From the NCBI GenBank assembly GCA_003151115.1, contig PLWS01000002.1, positions 124,001 to 188,000 of the forward strand: a DNA stretch of 64,000 bases. Reading direction: 5' to 3'. This stretch comes from Vulcanimicrobiota bacterium. GTDB taxonomy: Bacteria > Vulcanimicrobiota > Vulcanimicrobiia > Vulcanimicrobiales > Vulcanimicrobiaceae. This document shows, piece by piece, positions 54,482-64,000 of this stretch. The position numbers and the translations under genes were made by a program. The first letter of the stretch is position 1; each line of letters opens with the position of its first letter. A model generated the notes under the pieces. It made no database searches and was not told where the DNA came from. It saw nothing but the letters and a program-made list of their open reading frames with translations.

Positions 54482-55023
54482 TGAGCCTCCGAAACCGATG
54501 CGAGGTGCGCCGCCAAGCGCGGACGGATCAGAAAGTAGACCGTCGCGGCTATTGCCGCCAGCGCGAGATCAACCGCGAGCACACCGACGCTGAAGGTTGC
54601 TAGCGCCGGTGCGCCCTGAGCGATGCCGGACGCACCGCCGGAAAACGACTGCGCCAGACCGCCGAAGCCTGCTGCAATCGCCGCGCCGATTTTCGTGAGG
54701 CTTGCTCCCGACGTAACAAATAGTGCGAGCGCCGCGATCCAGGCCGCCGTCAGATAGAGCGTGACGAAGCTCCAGACACGGTGCTGAAGCGGTTTCGGAG
54801 CTGGCAGCGATCGCGTCTCCGCCATGACGGCAAACGTAAAGTTGTTAGGCAGCTCCGGAGTGTCCGTGGTGAAAAGGAGCGCGTCGACGACCTTGACTTC
54901 CTCGATCAAACGCGCGCAGGCGGCGCAAGAGCCGATGTGCGCCGCAGTATCGATCATTTGGCGTGGCGTCAGCGTGCCCTCGAGATAGCGGTCGAGCAGC
55001 GGTTCACACGAGGAGCAGCGCAC
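54478..55023 (-). CDS. Zinc-finger anti-sigma factor
   Basis: 181 residues from GTG 55023, preceded by GAGAGG five bases away; a TTG at 55050 lies inside the repeat and is less likely. The N-terminus RCSSCEPLLDRYLEGTL and HIGSCAACARLIEEV make the HxxxCxxC zf-HC2 fold of anti-ECF proteins. Two hydrophobic segments follow (~85-105, 135-165), so it is a membrane-anchored sensor. It overlaps the sigma gene by 20 bases. Confidence 0.84.
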   Translation of the reverse strand: MRCSSCEPLLDRYLEGTLTPRQMIDTAAHIGSCAACARLIEEVKVVDALLFTTDTPELPNNFTFAVMAETRSLPAPKPLQHRVWSFVTLYLTAAWIAALALFVTSGASLTKIGAAIAAGFGGLAQSFSGGASGIAQGAPALATFSVGVLAVDLALAAIAATVYFLIRPRLAAHLASVSEAQ

Positions 55024-55651
55024 GTTTGCCTCTCTCTCGTCCTTCGACAAGCTCAGGATGACAATTCATGGCGCTGCGTTCACGCTCGAGCATCTTTTGC
55101 GCAAGGGCAATTTTGCCGCGGTGGATCAGCGTCTTCACGTTTCCCAGCGAGAGCCCCAGCGTGCTTGCAATCGTGTGATACTCCATATTGTTGTAGTAAC
55201 GCAACGTCAGCACCGTGCGCGTTCGCTCGGGCAGCTCGGCAAGCGCGGCGCGCAACTCGCGCTCCGCTTCCGCGCGTACGACGCCCGCTTCGGGGTCGCC
55301 GTCGCGCGAGAGATCGGGAATCGCGTTTTCAAGCGTTTGATCTTCGGGGAGGTCCGACGTCGGGACGCGGCGCTGCGATTTTCCCAAGTGCGTTCGGACG
55401 ACGTTGCGAGCGATCTGATACATCCAAGTCGAGAACTTTCCGAGCGCCGGATTGAACGTGTCCAAATGCGCGTAAGCGCGTAGGAAAGTCTCCTGCGAAA
55501 GGTCGGCCACGTCGGCCTGAGTGCGCACCGCGGCGCCGATGAAGCTTGCGATTCCACGTTTATAGCGGTCGACCAAAACCGAGAAGACCTCGCGCTCGCC
55601 GCTGCGGACCCGCCGCACCAGAGCTTCGTCGCTCTGCCCCTCGATGGTCAT
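55004..55651 (-). CDS. ECF sigma factor (RNA polymerase sigma-70 family)
   Basis: 215 residues. Region 2: VDRYKRGIASFIGAAVRTQADVADLSQETFLRAYAHL and FSTWMYQIARNVVRTHL. Region 4: LPERTRTVLTLRYYNNMEYHTIASTLGLSLGNVKTLIHRGKIALAQ with a good helix-turn-helix. The end (MNCHPELVEGRERGKR) is produced by a dispersed repeat and is not part of the fold. Upstream of the anti-sigma factor and the polymer-forming protein, so it probably controls that set. Confidence 0.88.
   Translation of the reverse strand: MTIEGQSDEALVRRVRSGEREVFSVLVDRYKRGIASFIGAAVRTQADVADLSQETFLRAYAHLDTFNPALGKFSTWMYQIARNVVRTHLGKSQRRVPTSDLPEDQTLENAIPDLSRDGDPEAGVVRAEAERELRAALAELPERTRTVLTLRYYNNMEYHTIASTLGLSLGNVKTLIHRGKIALAQKMLERERSAMNCHPELVEGRERGKRALLLV
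55029..55034 (-). promoter_or_regulatory. Ribosome binding site for the anti-sigma factor
   Basis: GAGAGG read on the minus strand, five bases before the GTG at 55023; supports that start over the TTG at 55050. Confidence 0.55.
55039..55063. repeat. Palindrome-type dispersed repeat inside the sigma factor 3' end
   Basis: Plus-strand core CTTCGACAAGCTCAGGATGA. Read on the minus strand it adds the peptide CHPELVEG to the sigma factor. This is the well-known type of short intergenic repeat of many bacterial genomes (GTCATCCTGAGC...GTCGAAGGA). A relative occurs at 60045-60072. Its presence in a coding end is unusual. Confidence 0.7.
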
Positions 55652-55828
55652 GCCCCCTTGCTTTCGGGTATTTGTGGAGTTCTACCGCCGCTCGTCCCGA
55701 TGGTTACAGGTGAGCGCTGCCGCCGAGAGGTGTGGCCGGGCCGCTTCCCCCGGAAGAGTCGTAGGAAGCCCGCGAGCATCGCGCACCGAAAGGCTTAAGA
55801 GTGACTACCGGCGCGAAAAAGACGCTAA
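55652..55828. other. 177-base intergenic region, divergent
   Basis: Lies between the sigma factor (minus) and the decayed methyltransferase (plus) and must hold the sigma gene promoter. It has GC-rich inverted sequence around 55735-55755 (GGCCGGGCCGC...CCCCCGG) that may fold, but no riboswitch, tRNA or ECF-type promoter could be called with confidence. Confidence 0.35.
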
Positions 55829-56527
55829 GTGCCGAGCTACACGTTCGATAACTGCCTCGCTCAGCGCACCGACCGCTATCCTCAGGCAAAGCGCGAACTG
55901 ACGCGGCGGTGGCTCATTCCCTACGCGCGGCCGGGCATGACGCTGATCAGCATCGGCTGCGGGGCGGGCGACTTCAACGCGGTGGCCCACGCGATGGTTT
56001 GAAGGTCATCGCTTGCGAGCCCGATCCGGCGCCTTTCGAAGTCGCGCGCACAGAGGCTCCGCCCGGCTGCGAGGTCTACAGCTGTGACCTCGGCGGCCTC
56101 GCGCAGCTCGGCGTGAAGGGCGACTTCGTGGTGATGCACGACGTGCTCGAGCATATTGAAGATGACGCCGGCGCCGTAGATATGCTTCGCAATCTGCTCA
56201 ATCCCGGCGGCCATGCTTTCGTGAGTGCCCCGGCGCTGCAGTAGCTCTTCGGCCGGCACGACGAAGAGTTGGGGCATTTCCGCCGTTACACCAAGGGCAC
56301 GCTGGATGCAGTGCTTTCACGGCGCTTCGAGATCGTGCGCATGCGGTATTACGGTGCGCTCTCCATCCCGCTGGTGCTCGTCTTTTCGAAACTGCTGCGG
56401 CGGGAATATCCCCGTAAGGCGGGCCGCGAAGGATCGATCGGACGGATCTATGGCGCACTGTGCGACTTCGAGGTAGGTCACGTTTCCGACGGGAACCTCC
56501 GTAATGGCCGACGTGGTCGCGAAATGA
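55829..56527 (+). pseudogene. Decayed SAM-dependent methyltransferase (two frameshifts, one stop)
   Basis: Coding sequence can be followed across three segments. Frame 2: GTG 55829, with ISIGCGAGDFNAVAHA (SAM motif I). A frameshift at about 55985-55998 leads to frame 1: LKVIACEPDPAPFEVA, DFVVMHDVLEHIEDD, then a TAG at 56242, followed in frame by LFGRHDEELGHFRRYTKG, where related proteins have Trp. A second shift near 56470-56480 returns to frame 2 with the natural-looking end FPTGTSVMADVVAK and TGA 56525-56527. Its last bases overlap the GtrA ATG. Three lesions suggest inactivation; a poor assembly is the alternative. Confidence 0.72.
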
Positions 56528-56967
56528 ACGCCCTGTTCGCGAAGCTCATGCACAGCCGGACCGCGCTCGCACAATTTGTCCGCTAAGTCGTCATCGGCTC
56601 GACGGTTTTTTGCATCGACGTCGGCTCGTTCCAGTGGATGGTGCAGTCGCGCGCTCTTTTGTGGGCTGCAGTGATCGTCTCGTACCTGCTCGGCGTCATC
56701 GTGCATTTCTCGCTGAACAAGTACTGGAACTTTCGCGATTATCAGCGCACGGTCGTGCAGCAAGCCCGCACTTACGCGCTCATTGCGGCCGGCCAGCTGA
56801 TCACGACCCTGGCGATCGTTGAAGCCGGCGTGCATCTGGCGAAAATTTCACCGCTCGAATCAAAGATACTGGCGGTTTTTATCAACGTTCCGCTCTTTTT
56901 CTTCGCGCACAAACACATGACGTTCGGTCCCGGCATTCGCAGTAGGCTGCGCGGAGTGCACCGGTGA
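56524..56967 (+). pseudogene. GtrA-family gene broken by an early stop
   Basis: From ATG 56524 (ATGA overlap with the methyltransferase) the frame reads MNALFAKLMHSRTALAQFVR, then TAA at 56584, then VVIGSTVFCIDVG, which is the normal helix 1 of a GtrA protein, and on through FSLNKYWNFRDY and FFFAHKHMTFGPG to 56967. A Tyr codon TAC to TAA change explains the lesion. Translation might restart at ATG 56638 (109 residues), but helix 1 would be lost. Confidence 0.72.
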
Positions 56968-57758
56968 GCGAACTCGACCTCAGCATCGTCGTCCCCGCGT
57001 TTAAAGAAGCACACAAAATTGCGGCGGACGTTGCGGCGGCCGATGAGTTCCTGGCCCGATCGGGACTTAACGGCGAAATTGTCTTGGTGAACGACGGCTC
57101 GACCGACGCGACGCTGGAGACAGCGCGATCGCTGCAGGCGCAGTATCCGCGGCTGACAGTTCTTTCCTATGATAAGAATCGCGACAAAGGCCACGCGCTC
57201 AAACATGGCATGAGTTATGCGAGCGGGCGTTTCTTAATGTTCGCTGACGCCGGTTTGTGCGTCCCGTACGACATCACGCGCATCGCGCTCACGATGCTCG
57301 AGCTCGACATGTGCGATATCGCGCACGGCTCGCGTCGTATGCGCGGCAGCATCAAGCGTGAGCAGCCGCTGTACCGCCGCCTCGGCGCGCGCGCCTTTGC
57401 GTTGCTCATTCACACGGCGGTCGGCGTGCCGGGTTCTATCTCCGACACGCAGTGCGGGTTCAAGCTTTATCGCCGCGCAGTTGCCAAGCGGTTGTACTCG
57501 GAAATCGTGACGGACGGATTTATGTTCGACGTCGAAATCATCTTGCGGGCCCTCCGTGACGGTTGCCGGATTCTCGAGTTTCCGGTGCTGTGGACTAACG
57601 ACGCGGACACGCGCATGAATCCGATGACAGATTCGGGAAAATTTCTGCGGGATCTCGCCGCTATGCGTATCGCGCTCATGCGCGGAACGCGCGCGAAACC
57701 GCCCGAAACGGTCAAGATTTATAGCGCGACGGGTTTGCCGGATCCGGCCGAAGCATAG
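56964..57758 (+). CDS. DPM1-like family 2 glycosyltransferase (dolichol/polyprenyl-phosphate)
   Basis: 264 residues from GTG 56964 (GTGA). LSIVVPAFKEAHKIA, VLVNDGSTDATLE, FADAGLCVPYDI, DTQCGFKLYRRAVAKRLY and DVEIILRALRDG. These are typical of dolichyl-phosphate glucosyl/mannosyl transferases. No membrane helix. It is the intact end of an operon whose first two genes are broken, so its lipid-sugar product may lack partners here, unless the GtrA protein at 7351 serves. Confidence 0.86.
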   Translation: MSELDLSIVVPAFKEAHKIAADVAAADEFLARSGLNGEIVLVNDGSTDATLETARSLQAQYPRLTVLSYDKNRDKGHALKHGMSYASGRFLMFADAGLCVPYDITRIALTMLELDMCDIAHGSRRMRGSIKREQPLYRRLGARAFALLIHTAVGVPGSISDTQCGFKLYRRAVAKRLYSEIVTDGFMFDVEIILRALRDGCRILEFPVLWTNDADTRMNPMTDSGKFLRDLAAMRIALMRGTRAKPPETVKIYSATGLPDPAEA

Positions 57759-58732
57759 AGCGCGTCGACGACCTCCATCACCGCCAGTCCGTCCGCCGGC
57801 GTGCCCCAATACGGCTTCCCGTCGAGCACTGCGCCCATGAAATCTTGCCACTCCAGCTCCCACGACCGGTCGCTGCCTTCGAACGCAATCTCCTCGACCT
57901 CCGGAACTCCGCCGTCCGGATTGCGCTTGGTGACCGTCAGCCGCTCGGGGCCGTAGCTGCCGCCGAGCCCGTCGACCACCAGCGATCCGCCGGTTCCGAA
58001 GATCTCGAACGAAAAGAGATTCTTCCACTGCGTCCAGCTCGCGTGCAAGCTCGCGACGGGACCGCCGTTAAATCGCAGCAGCGCAAACGCGTTGTCTTCG
58101 AGCGGCGAGATCGGCCAGACGGCAGTCTGCGTGTAGGCGAACGCTTCGCGCGGTTTTCCGGCGAGCCACAAAATGAGGTCGATCAGATGGGCGCCCTGGT
58201 CGGTGAGCTCGCCTCCGCCCGCGAGCGCGGGATCGCCGCGCCATTCGTGCTCGTAACCGGGACGCGCGCCGTGTCCGTAACGCGCGCGGATATTAACGAG
58301 CGCACCGGCGGCCCCGGCCGCGAAAAGTTCGCGCGCCTTCATTAAAGCGCCGTGGTAGCGGTGGTTGAAGCCGACCTTCAAGATTTTTCCCGACGCCTGC
58401 GCCGCCGCGGCAATGGCGGCCGCATCGGCGGCATCTTTGCCCATCGGTTTTTCGACGAGCACGTGTTTGCCGGCGCCGAGCGCGGCGACCGCCACCTCAC
58501 GCAAGAACGCGTTCGGGGTTGACGCCACGACGATCCCTATCGAGCTGTCTTCAATTACCGCACGCCAGTCTGCAGCTGATCGCGTGGCGTATTTTTGCGC
58601 GAGCGAACCGGCGGCTTCCGCGTTCGTATCGACGACCAGCCGCAATTCACAGCGCGGGTCGGCGGCTGCCGTGGCCGCACGCCGGCTCTCGATCAGGCCG
58701 CAGCCGACGACGGCGACTCCGATCTTAGACAT
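57719..58732 (-). CDS. Gfo/Idh/MocA-family oxidoreductase
   Basis: 337 residues from ATG 58732. Rossmann motif IGVAVVGCGLIESRRA, VASTPNAFLREVAVAA, EKPMGKDAADA with the family EKP, and the catalytic region GGGELTDQGAHLIDLILWLAG with His. NAD(P)-linked sugar or inositol dehydrogenase. Its end overlaps the convergent GT2 by 40 bases, and its start overlaps the propeller gene by eight bases on the same strand. Confidence 0.87.
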   Translation of the reverse strand: MSKIGVAVVGCGLIESRRAATAAADPRCELRLVVDTNAEAAGSLAQKYATRSAADWRAVIEDSSIGIVVASTPNAFLREVAVAALGAGKHVLVEKPMGKDAADAAAIAAAAQASGKILKVGFNHRYHGALMKARELFAAGAAGALVNIRARYGHGARPGYEHEWRGDPALAGGGELTDQGAHLIDLILWLAGKPREAFAYTQTAVWPISPLEDNAFALLRFNGGPVASLHASWTQWKNLFSFEIFGTGGSLVVDGLGGSYGPERLTVTKRNPDGGVPEVEEIAFEGSDRSWELEWQDFMGAVLDGKPYWGTPADGLAVMEVVDALYASAGSGKPVAL

Positions 58733-59999
58733 GGTCGAGAGGCATCGCGAGCACGATCGATCCGATCGCATTGAAGATCGTGTCGCCCGCGATGAGCGGC
58801 GGCGCGGAGGAGAAGGGCTGCAAGAACGAGCTCGTGTGAATCACGTTGCCGTTGCGTTCGTCGACCGCGTACAGAACGCCGCCGGTGTCGCCGAAGTAGA
58901 CGCGCCCCTTTTTGACGACGGGACTCATCTTGACGTTTGCCCACGTGCGCAGGTTCCACAGAATCTTTCCGGTTTGCGCGTCGAAGGCGATGAAGCGGCT
59001 CGCGTTTCCGATCGGCTGAAAGAGTGCGCCGTCCGCGACCGTGCCGGCGATCTGCCGCTCATTCGTGGCGGGGAATGTGTACGGTCCCGGTTCGCCTTCA
59101 TAAGTCCAGCGTGTCTTGCCGGTGCGTTCGTCGATCGCGGCAACGATATCCGTTCCGCCCGTATGATAGTGGGATTCGTCGTTGCGGTTGCTGTTGACGA
59201 AGACCAGCCCGTCCGCAACTGCGGGCGAACAATCGCTGCCGCCGTTCGGATTGGTCCAAACCGTGCGTCCGTCGCGCACGTCGAGCGCGCGCGTTTCGCA
59301 ATAATACGGCGCGTTATGGCACGAGCTGATGAAGGCGACGCCGTTGTCGATCGCCGTCGAGGCCATCGTGACCGCCCCCGCCAGCGGCACCTGCCATTTG
59401 AGCTTGCCCGTCGTGAGATCGAGCGCATATGCATGCGCGTCGCCATTTCCGAAAACGACCGTGTCGCCGTCGATCGCGGGCGTCGGCATATCCTCGCCGT
59501 CCGTATGGAATTTCCACAGCGGCTTGCCGGCGAACGAATACGCGAAGACGTTGTCTCCTTCGGGCCGTCCCCACGTTTGTGAAACCGGATCATCAGGCTT
59601 CATGAAACCGTTGTGTCCGCTGCCGATGATCAGAACGCCCTTGGCGTAGACCGGCGTCGACATGAGGATGTCGTCGGTCAGCAGACTCCAGAGGATCTTT
59701 CCCGATGCCGCGTCGATTGCGTAGAGCTTGTGGTCGAAGCTGACCGCGTACAGCGTCGTTCCTTCGAGGGCGAAACCGCCGTTAATACGATCGCCGAGTC
59801 CGGTTTGCCAATCGGCGTGCAAAACGGGCTCGTCGAAGACTGCGTTGTGCGTCGCACCGTACTGATACATCGGCCACGTCCCGCTCGCGCGCGCCGGCGG
59901 CGATTGCGCGATCGAACCGCGCTGGCCGAACACGCATCCGGCCGCCGTCAGCACCGCAATGCCGGCCGCGATCACCGCCGTTCGTTGTACCACGCTCAT
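58725..59999 (-). CDS. PQQ-type beta-propeller lipoprotein
   Basis: 424 residues from ATG 59999 with lipobox LTAAGC (C22). Repeating blades with the tryptophan-docking pattern: LYAIDAASGKILW, YALDLTTGKLKWQV, RALDVRDGRTVW, AAIDERTGKTRWTY, IAFDAQTGKILWNL and LYAVDERNGNVIH, about seven blades. PQQ residues are not certain, so it could be an enzyme or a BamB-like scaffold. Envelope-located. Confidence 0.82.
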   Translation of the reverse strand: MSVVQRTAVIAAGIAVLTAAGCVFGQRGSIAQSPPARASGTWPMYQYGATHNAVFDEPVLHADWQTGLGDRINGGFALEGTTLYAVSFDHKLYAIDAASGKILWSLLTDDILMSTPVYAKGVLIIGSGHNGFMKPDDPVSQTWGRPEGDNVFAYSFAGKPLWKFHTDGEDMPTPAIDGDTVVFGNGDAHAYALDLTTGKLKWQVPLAGAVTMASTAIDNGVAFISSCHNAPYYCETRALDVRDGRTVWTNPNGGSDCSPAVADGLVFVNSNRNDESHYHTGGTDIVAAIDERTGKTRWTYEGEPGPYTFPATNERQIAGTVADGALFQPIGNASRFIAFDAQTGKILWNLRTWANVKMSPVVKKGRVYFGDTGGVLYAVDERNGNVIHTSSFLQPFSSAPPLIAGDTIFNAIGSIVLAMPLDHV

Positions 60000-60120
60000 T
60001 CCGCCCCTTTTGCCCACGGCGCCTTATTGTCATGGTGCGCCCTGTTGTCATGGTGAGCGAAGTCGAACCACCCCGAGCAGCGTCCAAGGGACGCGTGACG
60101 AGGGGCCGTACAAGGAAGAC
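60000..60120. other. 121-base divergent region with dispersed repeats
   Basis: Between the propeller lipoprotein (minus) and kamD (plus). Holds the repeat at 60027-60072 and a good AAGGA at 60112-60116 before kamD. No promoter hexamers or cobalamin riboswitch signature could be recognised, although the enzyme encoded next depends on B12. Confidence 0.4.
60027..60072. repeat. Dispersed short repeat, partly duplicated
   Basis: TTGTCATGGTG occurs at 60027-60037 and again at 60045-60055, the second copy continuing as AGCGAAGTCGAACCACC. It is a relative of the common GTCATCCTGAGCGAAGTCGAA repeat class, like the element at 55039-55063. It sits just upstream of kamD. Confidence 0.55.
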
Positions 60121-61652
60121 ATGGAGTTGCAGATCGACCGGAACGCGGTGGCGCGCTGCCGCAAGTCGGCGGCGGCGATAGCCGATCCGGTCCAGGCGTT
60201 CATCGAGCGGCACTCGACCGTTTCGGTCGAGCGATCGATTCTGCGGTTGCTCGGCGTGGACGGCGTCGGTCCAGGCGATACGCCTGTTCCCAATATGATC
60301 GTGGAATCGCTCGACGCCAGCGAACTCCCCAACGGAATCGCGATTCCGTTCGGACGCGCGCTCGTGCAGACGGGGTTAGAGCCGCGCGCGCTCGGCGAAC
60401 GTCTAGCAAGCGGCGGCGCGCGCCTTGCGCAGTTCGGCGACGTTCCGAACGAAGCGGCGCGCGGCGCGATCGTTGCTGCCGCGCGAGCGGCCTTCGATCG
60501 CGTCCTCGCACGCCGCGCGGAGCGAAACGATCTCATGCAGCAGCTGCCGCAACTGCCGCCGCCCCTGCTCTATATGATCGTTGCGTCGGGAAACATTTAC
60601 GAGGATCGCACTGCGGCGGTGGCGGCCGCCGAAGCCGGCGCGCAGATTATCGCGGTGATCCGTTCCACCGGACAATCGCTGCTGGATTTCGTTCCGTACG
60701 GGCCGACGACCGAAGGCTTCGGCGGCACATACGCGACGCAAGCCAACTTCGCGATCGTACGCGAAGCGTTGGACGAAGCATCGCGCCGTTTAGGCCGATA
60801 CGTGATGCTGACGAATTACGCCAGCGGGTTGTGCATGCCGGAAATCGCGGCGATGGCGGCGCTCGAGCGGCTCGACATGCTGCTCAACGATTCGATGTAC
60901 GGCATACTCTTTCGCGACATTAACATGAAGCGCACCTTCGTCGATCAGCATTTTAGCCGTATGCTCAACGCCGCGTCCGGCATCATCATCAACACGGGCG
61001 AGGACAACTATCTCACGACGGCCGATGCGGTCGAACAGGCGCCGGCGGTGCTGGCTTCGCAGTTCATCAACGAAGAGCTCGCGCGCCGCGCCGGCATGCC
61101 CGACCGGCAGATCGGCTTGGGTGACGCTTACGAAATCGATCCGAACTTGGAAGACGGCTTTTTGTTCGAGGTCGCGCAGGCGCAGCTCGCGCGCCAGATC
61201 TTCCCCGATTCGCCGCTCAAATATATGCCGCCGACCAAACACATGACCGGCGACATCTTCAAAGGCCATCTGATCGACGCCATGTTCAATCTGACGTCGG
61301 TCATGACGGGGCAGACGATTCATCTCTGCGGCATTCTAACCGAGGCAATACACACGCCCTTCCTGGGTGACCGCGCACTCTCGCTGGAAAACGCGCGCTA
61401 CATCATGCGAACGGCGCGGCACTTCGGCGACGACGTCGTTCCCAAGCCGGGCGGGCGCATCGAACGGCGCGCCGCCGATGTCTTGAGCGAATGTGAGATC
61501 TTACTCGAACGCGTGGCGGCGCGGGGATTGATGCAGTCGATCGAAGCCGGCGTTTTTGCCGACGTCAAGCGATCGCCTGAGGGCGGCCGAGGTTTTGAGG
61601 GCGTCTTCGAACGCGCGCCTGACTACTGGAATCCGTTCGAAGAGTTGCTCTC

Positions 61653-61656
<4 letters not shown>
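60121..61656 (+). CDS. kamD: Lysine 5,6-aminomutase alpha subunit
   Basis: 511 residues from ATG 60121, preceded by AAGGA. Sequence matches KamD: MIVASGNIYEDRTAAVAAAEAGAQIIAVIRSTGQSLLDFVPYG, EGFGGTYATQANF, LTNYASGLCMPEIA and NDSMYGILFRDINMKRTF. The subunit forms the TIM-barrel part for substrate and adenosylcobalamin chemistry, moving the epsilon-amino group of lysine to C5 with the beta subunit. The gene overlaps kamE by ATGA. No other lysine fermentation genes adjoin. Confidence 0.92.
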
Positions 61657-63379
<1,723 letters not shown>

Positions 63380-63383
63380 AACC

Positions 63384-64000
63384 TTGCGCGCCCTGGTAAC
63401 CGGCGCCGATGGGTTCGTCGGCAAATATCTTATCCGCGCGCTGCAAGAGCGCGGCATGGAAGTTGCGGCAGCCGGAGGGCCGTCATCGGCCGGCGAGCTA
63501 CGCATCGACGTTCTCGATATAGAAACGATCCGGCACGCGGTCGAAGTAGCGAAGCCTGACGTCATCTTTCATCTTGCCGGTCAGGCGTTCGTTCCACGCG
63601 CGGTAGAGCGGCCGCTGGAAGCTTTTGAGATCAACGCCATGGGGACGGTTCGCTTATTGGAGGTCGTGCGGACGACGCGTGCCGGCAATTTTCCGCGCAT
63701 CGTGCTGGCAGGCTCAGCCTCTGTCTACGGACGCGTATCGGAATCGAAAAATCCGCTGCACGAAGATTACCCGCTCGCGCCGGCCGATCCGTACGGCGCG
63801 AGCAAAGCCGCGGCGGCCTTTGCGGCCATGGCGTCGTGGTGTTCGTATAAGATTCCGGTCTTGATCGCGCGCTCGTTCAATCACGTCGGCCCGGGGCAGA
63901 GTGAAGATTTCGTCGTACCGTCGTTTGCGGCGCAACTGGCGCGAATCAAAGCCGGCGCGGAGAAGCCGGTCATGTACGTGGGTGACCTCACGACCGAACG
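63384..64000 (+). CDS. GDP-4-keto-6-deoxymannose reductase-like SDR, 3' truncated by window
   Basis: From TTG 63384 the frame stays open to the window end (205 codons). Motif LRALVTGADGFVGKYL, VIFHLAGQAFVPRAVERP, LAGSASVYG, DPYGASKAAA (YxxxK) and ARSFNHVGPGQ. It is most like Rmd, which makes GDP-D-rhamnose with Gmd; a fucose synthase role is less likely as the sequence lacks GMER-like start. TTG four bases after gmd stop. Confidence 0.8.
   Translation, partial: MRALVTGADGFVGKYLIRALQERGMEVAAAGGPSSAGELRIDVLDIETIRHAVEVAKPDVIFHLAGQAFVPRAVERPLEAFEINAMGTVRLLEVVRTTRAGNFPRIVLAGSASVYGRVSESKNPLHEDYPLAPADPYGASKAAAAFAAMASWCSYKIPVLIARSFNHVGPGQSEDFVVPSFAAQLARIKAGAEKPVMYVGDLTTE

Noticed and set aside
55652-55828. 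Possible structured RNA in the GC-rich intergenic region
   Set aside because: A short inverted sequence is present, but no motif of a known RNA family could be matched.
55829-56527. Programmed frameshifting in the methyltransferase gene
   Set aside because: No slippery heptamer or stem-loop was recognised at the shifts, and an in-frame TAG lies between them, so decay or assembly error is simpler.
56242-56586. Stop-codon reassignment (TAG and TAA read as amino acids)
   Set aside because: All other genes in the window end normally at TAG, TAA and TGA.
60000-60120. Possible cobalamin riboswitch before kamD
   Set aside because: The 121 bases lack the B12-box and are partly filled with dispersed repeats.

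Overview
This is a gene-dense, high-GC bacterial window dominated by one large cell-surface glycan locus (about 1-49 kb), with a sulfate-activation pair, a small stress/envelope sigma module, a decayed glycosyl-transfer operon, lysine 5,6-aminomutase and the start of a GDP-deoxyhexose pathway behind it. Heptose-type sugar genes, an O-antigen-ligase-like protein, an export ABC ATPase and many lipoprotein signals point to a diderm bacterium. Starts are often GTG or TTG, and genes overlap by 1-26 bases in NTGA fashion. The phylum cannot be fixed from this sequence; an uncultured high-GC lineage such as Eremiobacterota (WPS-2) is only a guess. No rRNA, tRNA, CRISPR array, transposase or phage gene was seen.

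Layout. 1-5.4 kb: end of an ABC export ATPase fused to a WcbI-type domain, then (minus strand) an acyl carrier protein, an acyl-AMP ligase, a membrane protein and a lipoprotein, which look like a glycan acylation set. 5.4-14.4 kb: GT-C-like membrane protein, GtrA protein, a minus-strand SDR/GMC-oxidoreductase/GT2 operon, a LamG-like lipoprotein, a Wzx-type flippase and a methyltransferase. 14.4-22.3 kb: a coupled plus-strand sugar operon: GmhA, an HldE-like fusion with swapped domain order, three SDR enzymes, a sugar C-methyltransferase, a second methyltransferase and a duplicated WbuC-type cupin. 22.3-27.8 kb: a six-gene minus-strand operon of split transketolase, alcohol dehydrogenase, HAD phosphatase, APH-like kinase and an RmlB-like dehydratase, the best candidate here for an undescribed sugar pathway. 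27.8-35.3 kb: two membrane/winged-helix proteins, methyltransferase, GT2, DUF2079-like protein, carbamoyltransferase and another methyltransferase. 35.3-44.4 kb: radical SAM enzyme, a GT2-GT1 fusion, a 955-residue methyltransferase/coiled-coil protein made of about fourteen 42-residue repeats, a diverged GT2-GT1 paralogue and a CmcI-like methyltransferase. 44.4-51.9 kb: GT2, O-antigen ligase-like protein, RmlD, P-loop sulfotransferase-like protein, CysD and CysNC.

51.9-64 kb: stress-type small protein, aminotransferase, polymer-forming membrane protein with ECF sigma and anti-sigma factors, a methyltransferase and a GtrA gene both carrying disabling lesions beside an intact GT2, Gfo/Idh oxidoreductase, PQQ-type beta-propeller lipoprotein, KamD/KamE, Gmd and a truncated Rmd-like gene.

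How it may work together (inference): heptose, deoxyhexose and branched or methylated sugars are made as nucleotide sugars, assembled by at least six glycosyltransferases, decorated by acyl, carbamoyl, methyl and sulfo groups (PAPS from CysD/CysNC), and exported by Wzx- and/or ABC-type systems. The methyltransferase/coiled-coil protein resembles in architecture the WbdD chain-terminator and molecular ruler of E. coli O9a, so glycan length here may be set by the number of 126-base repeats.
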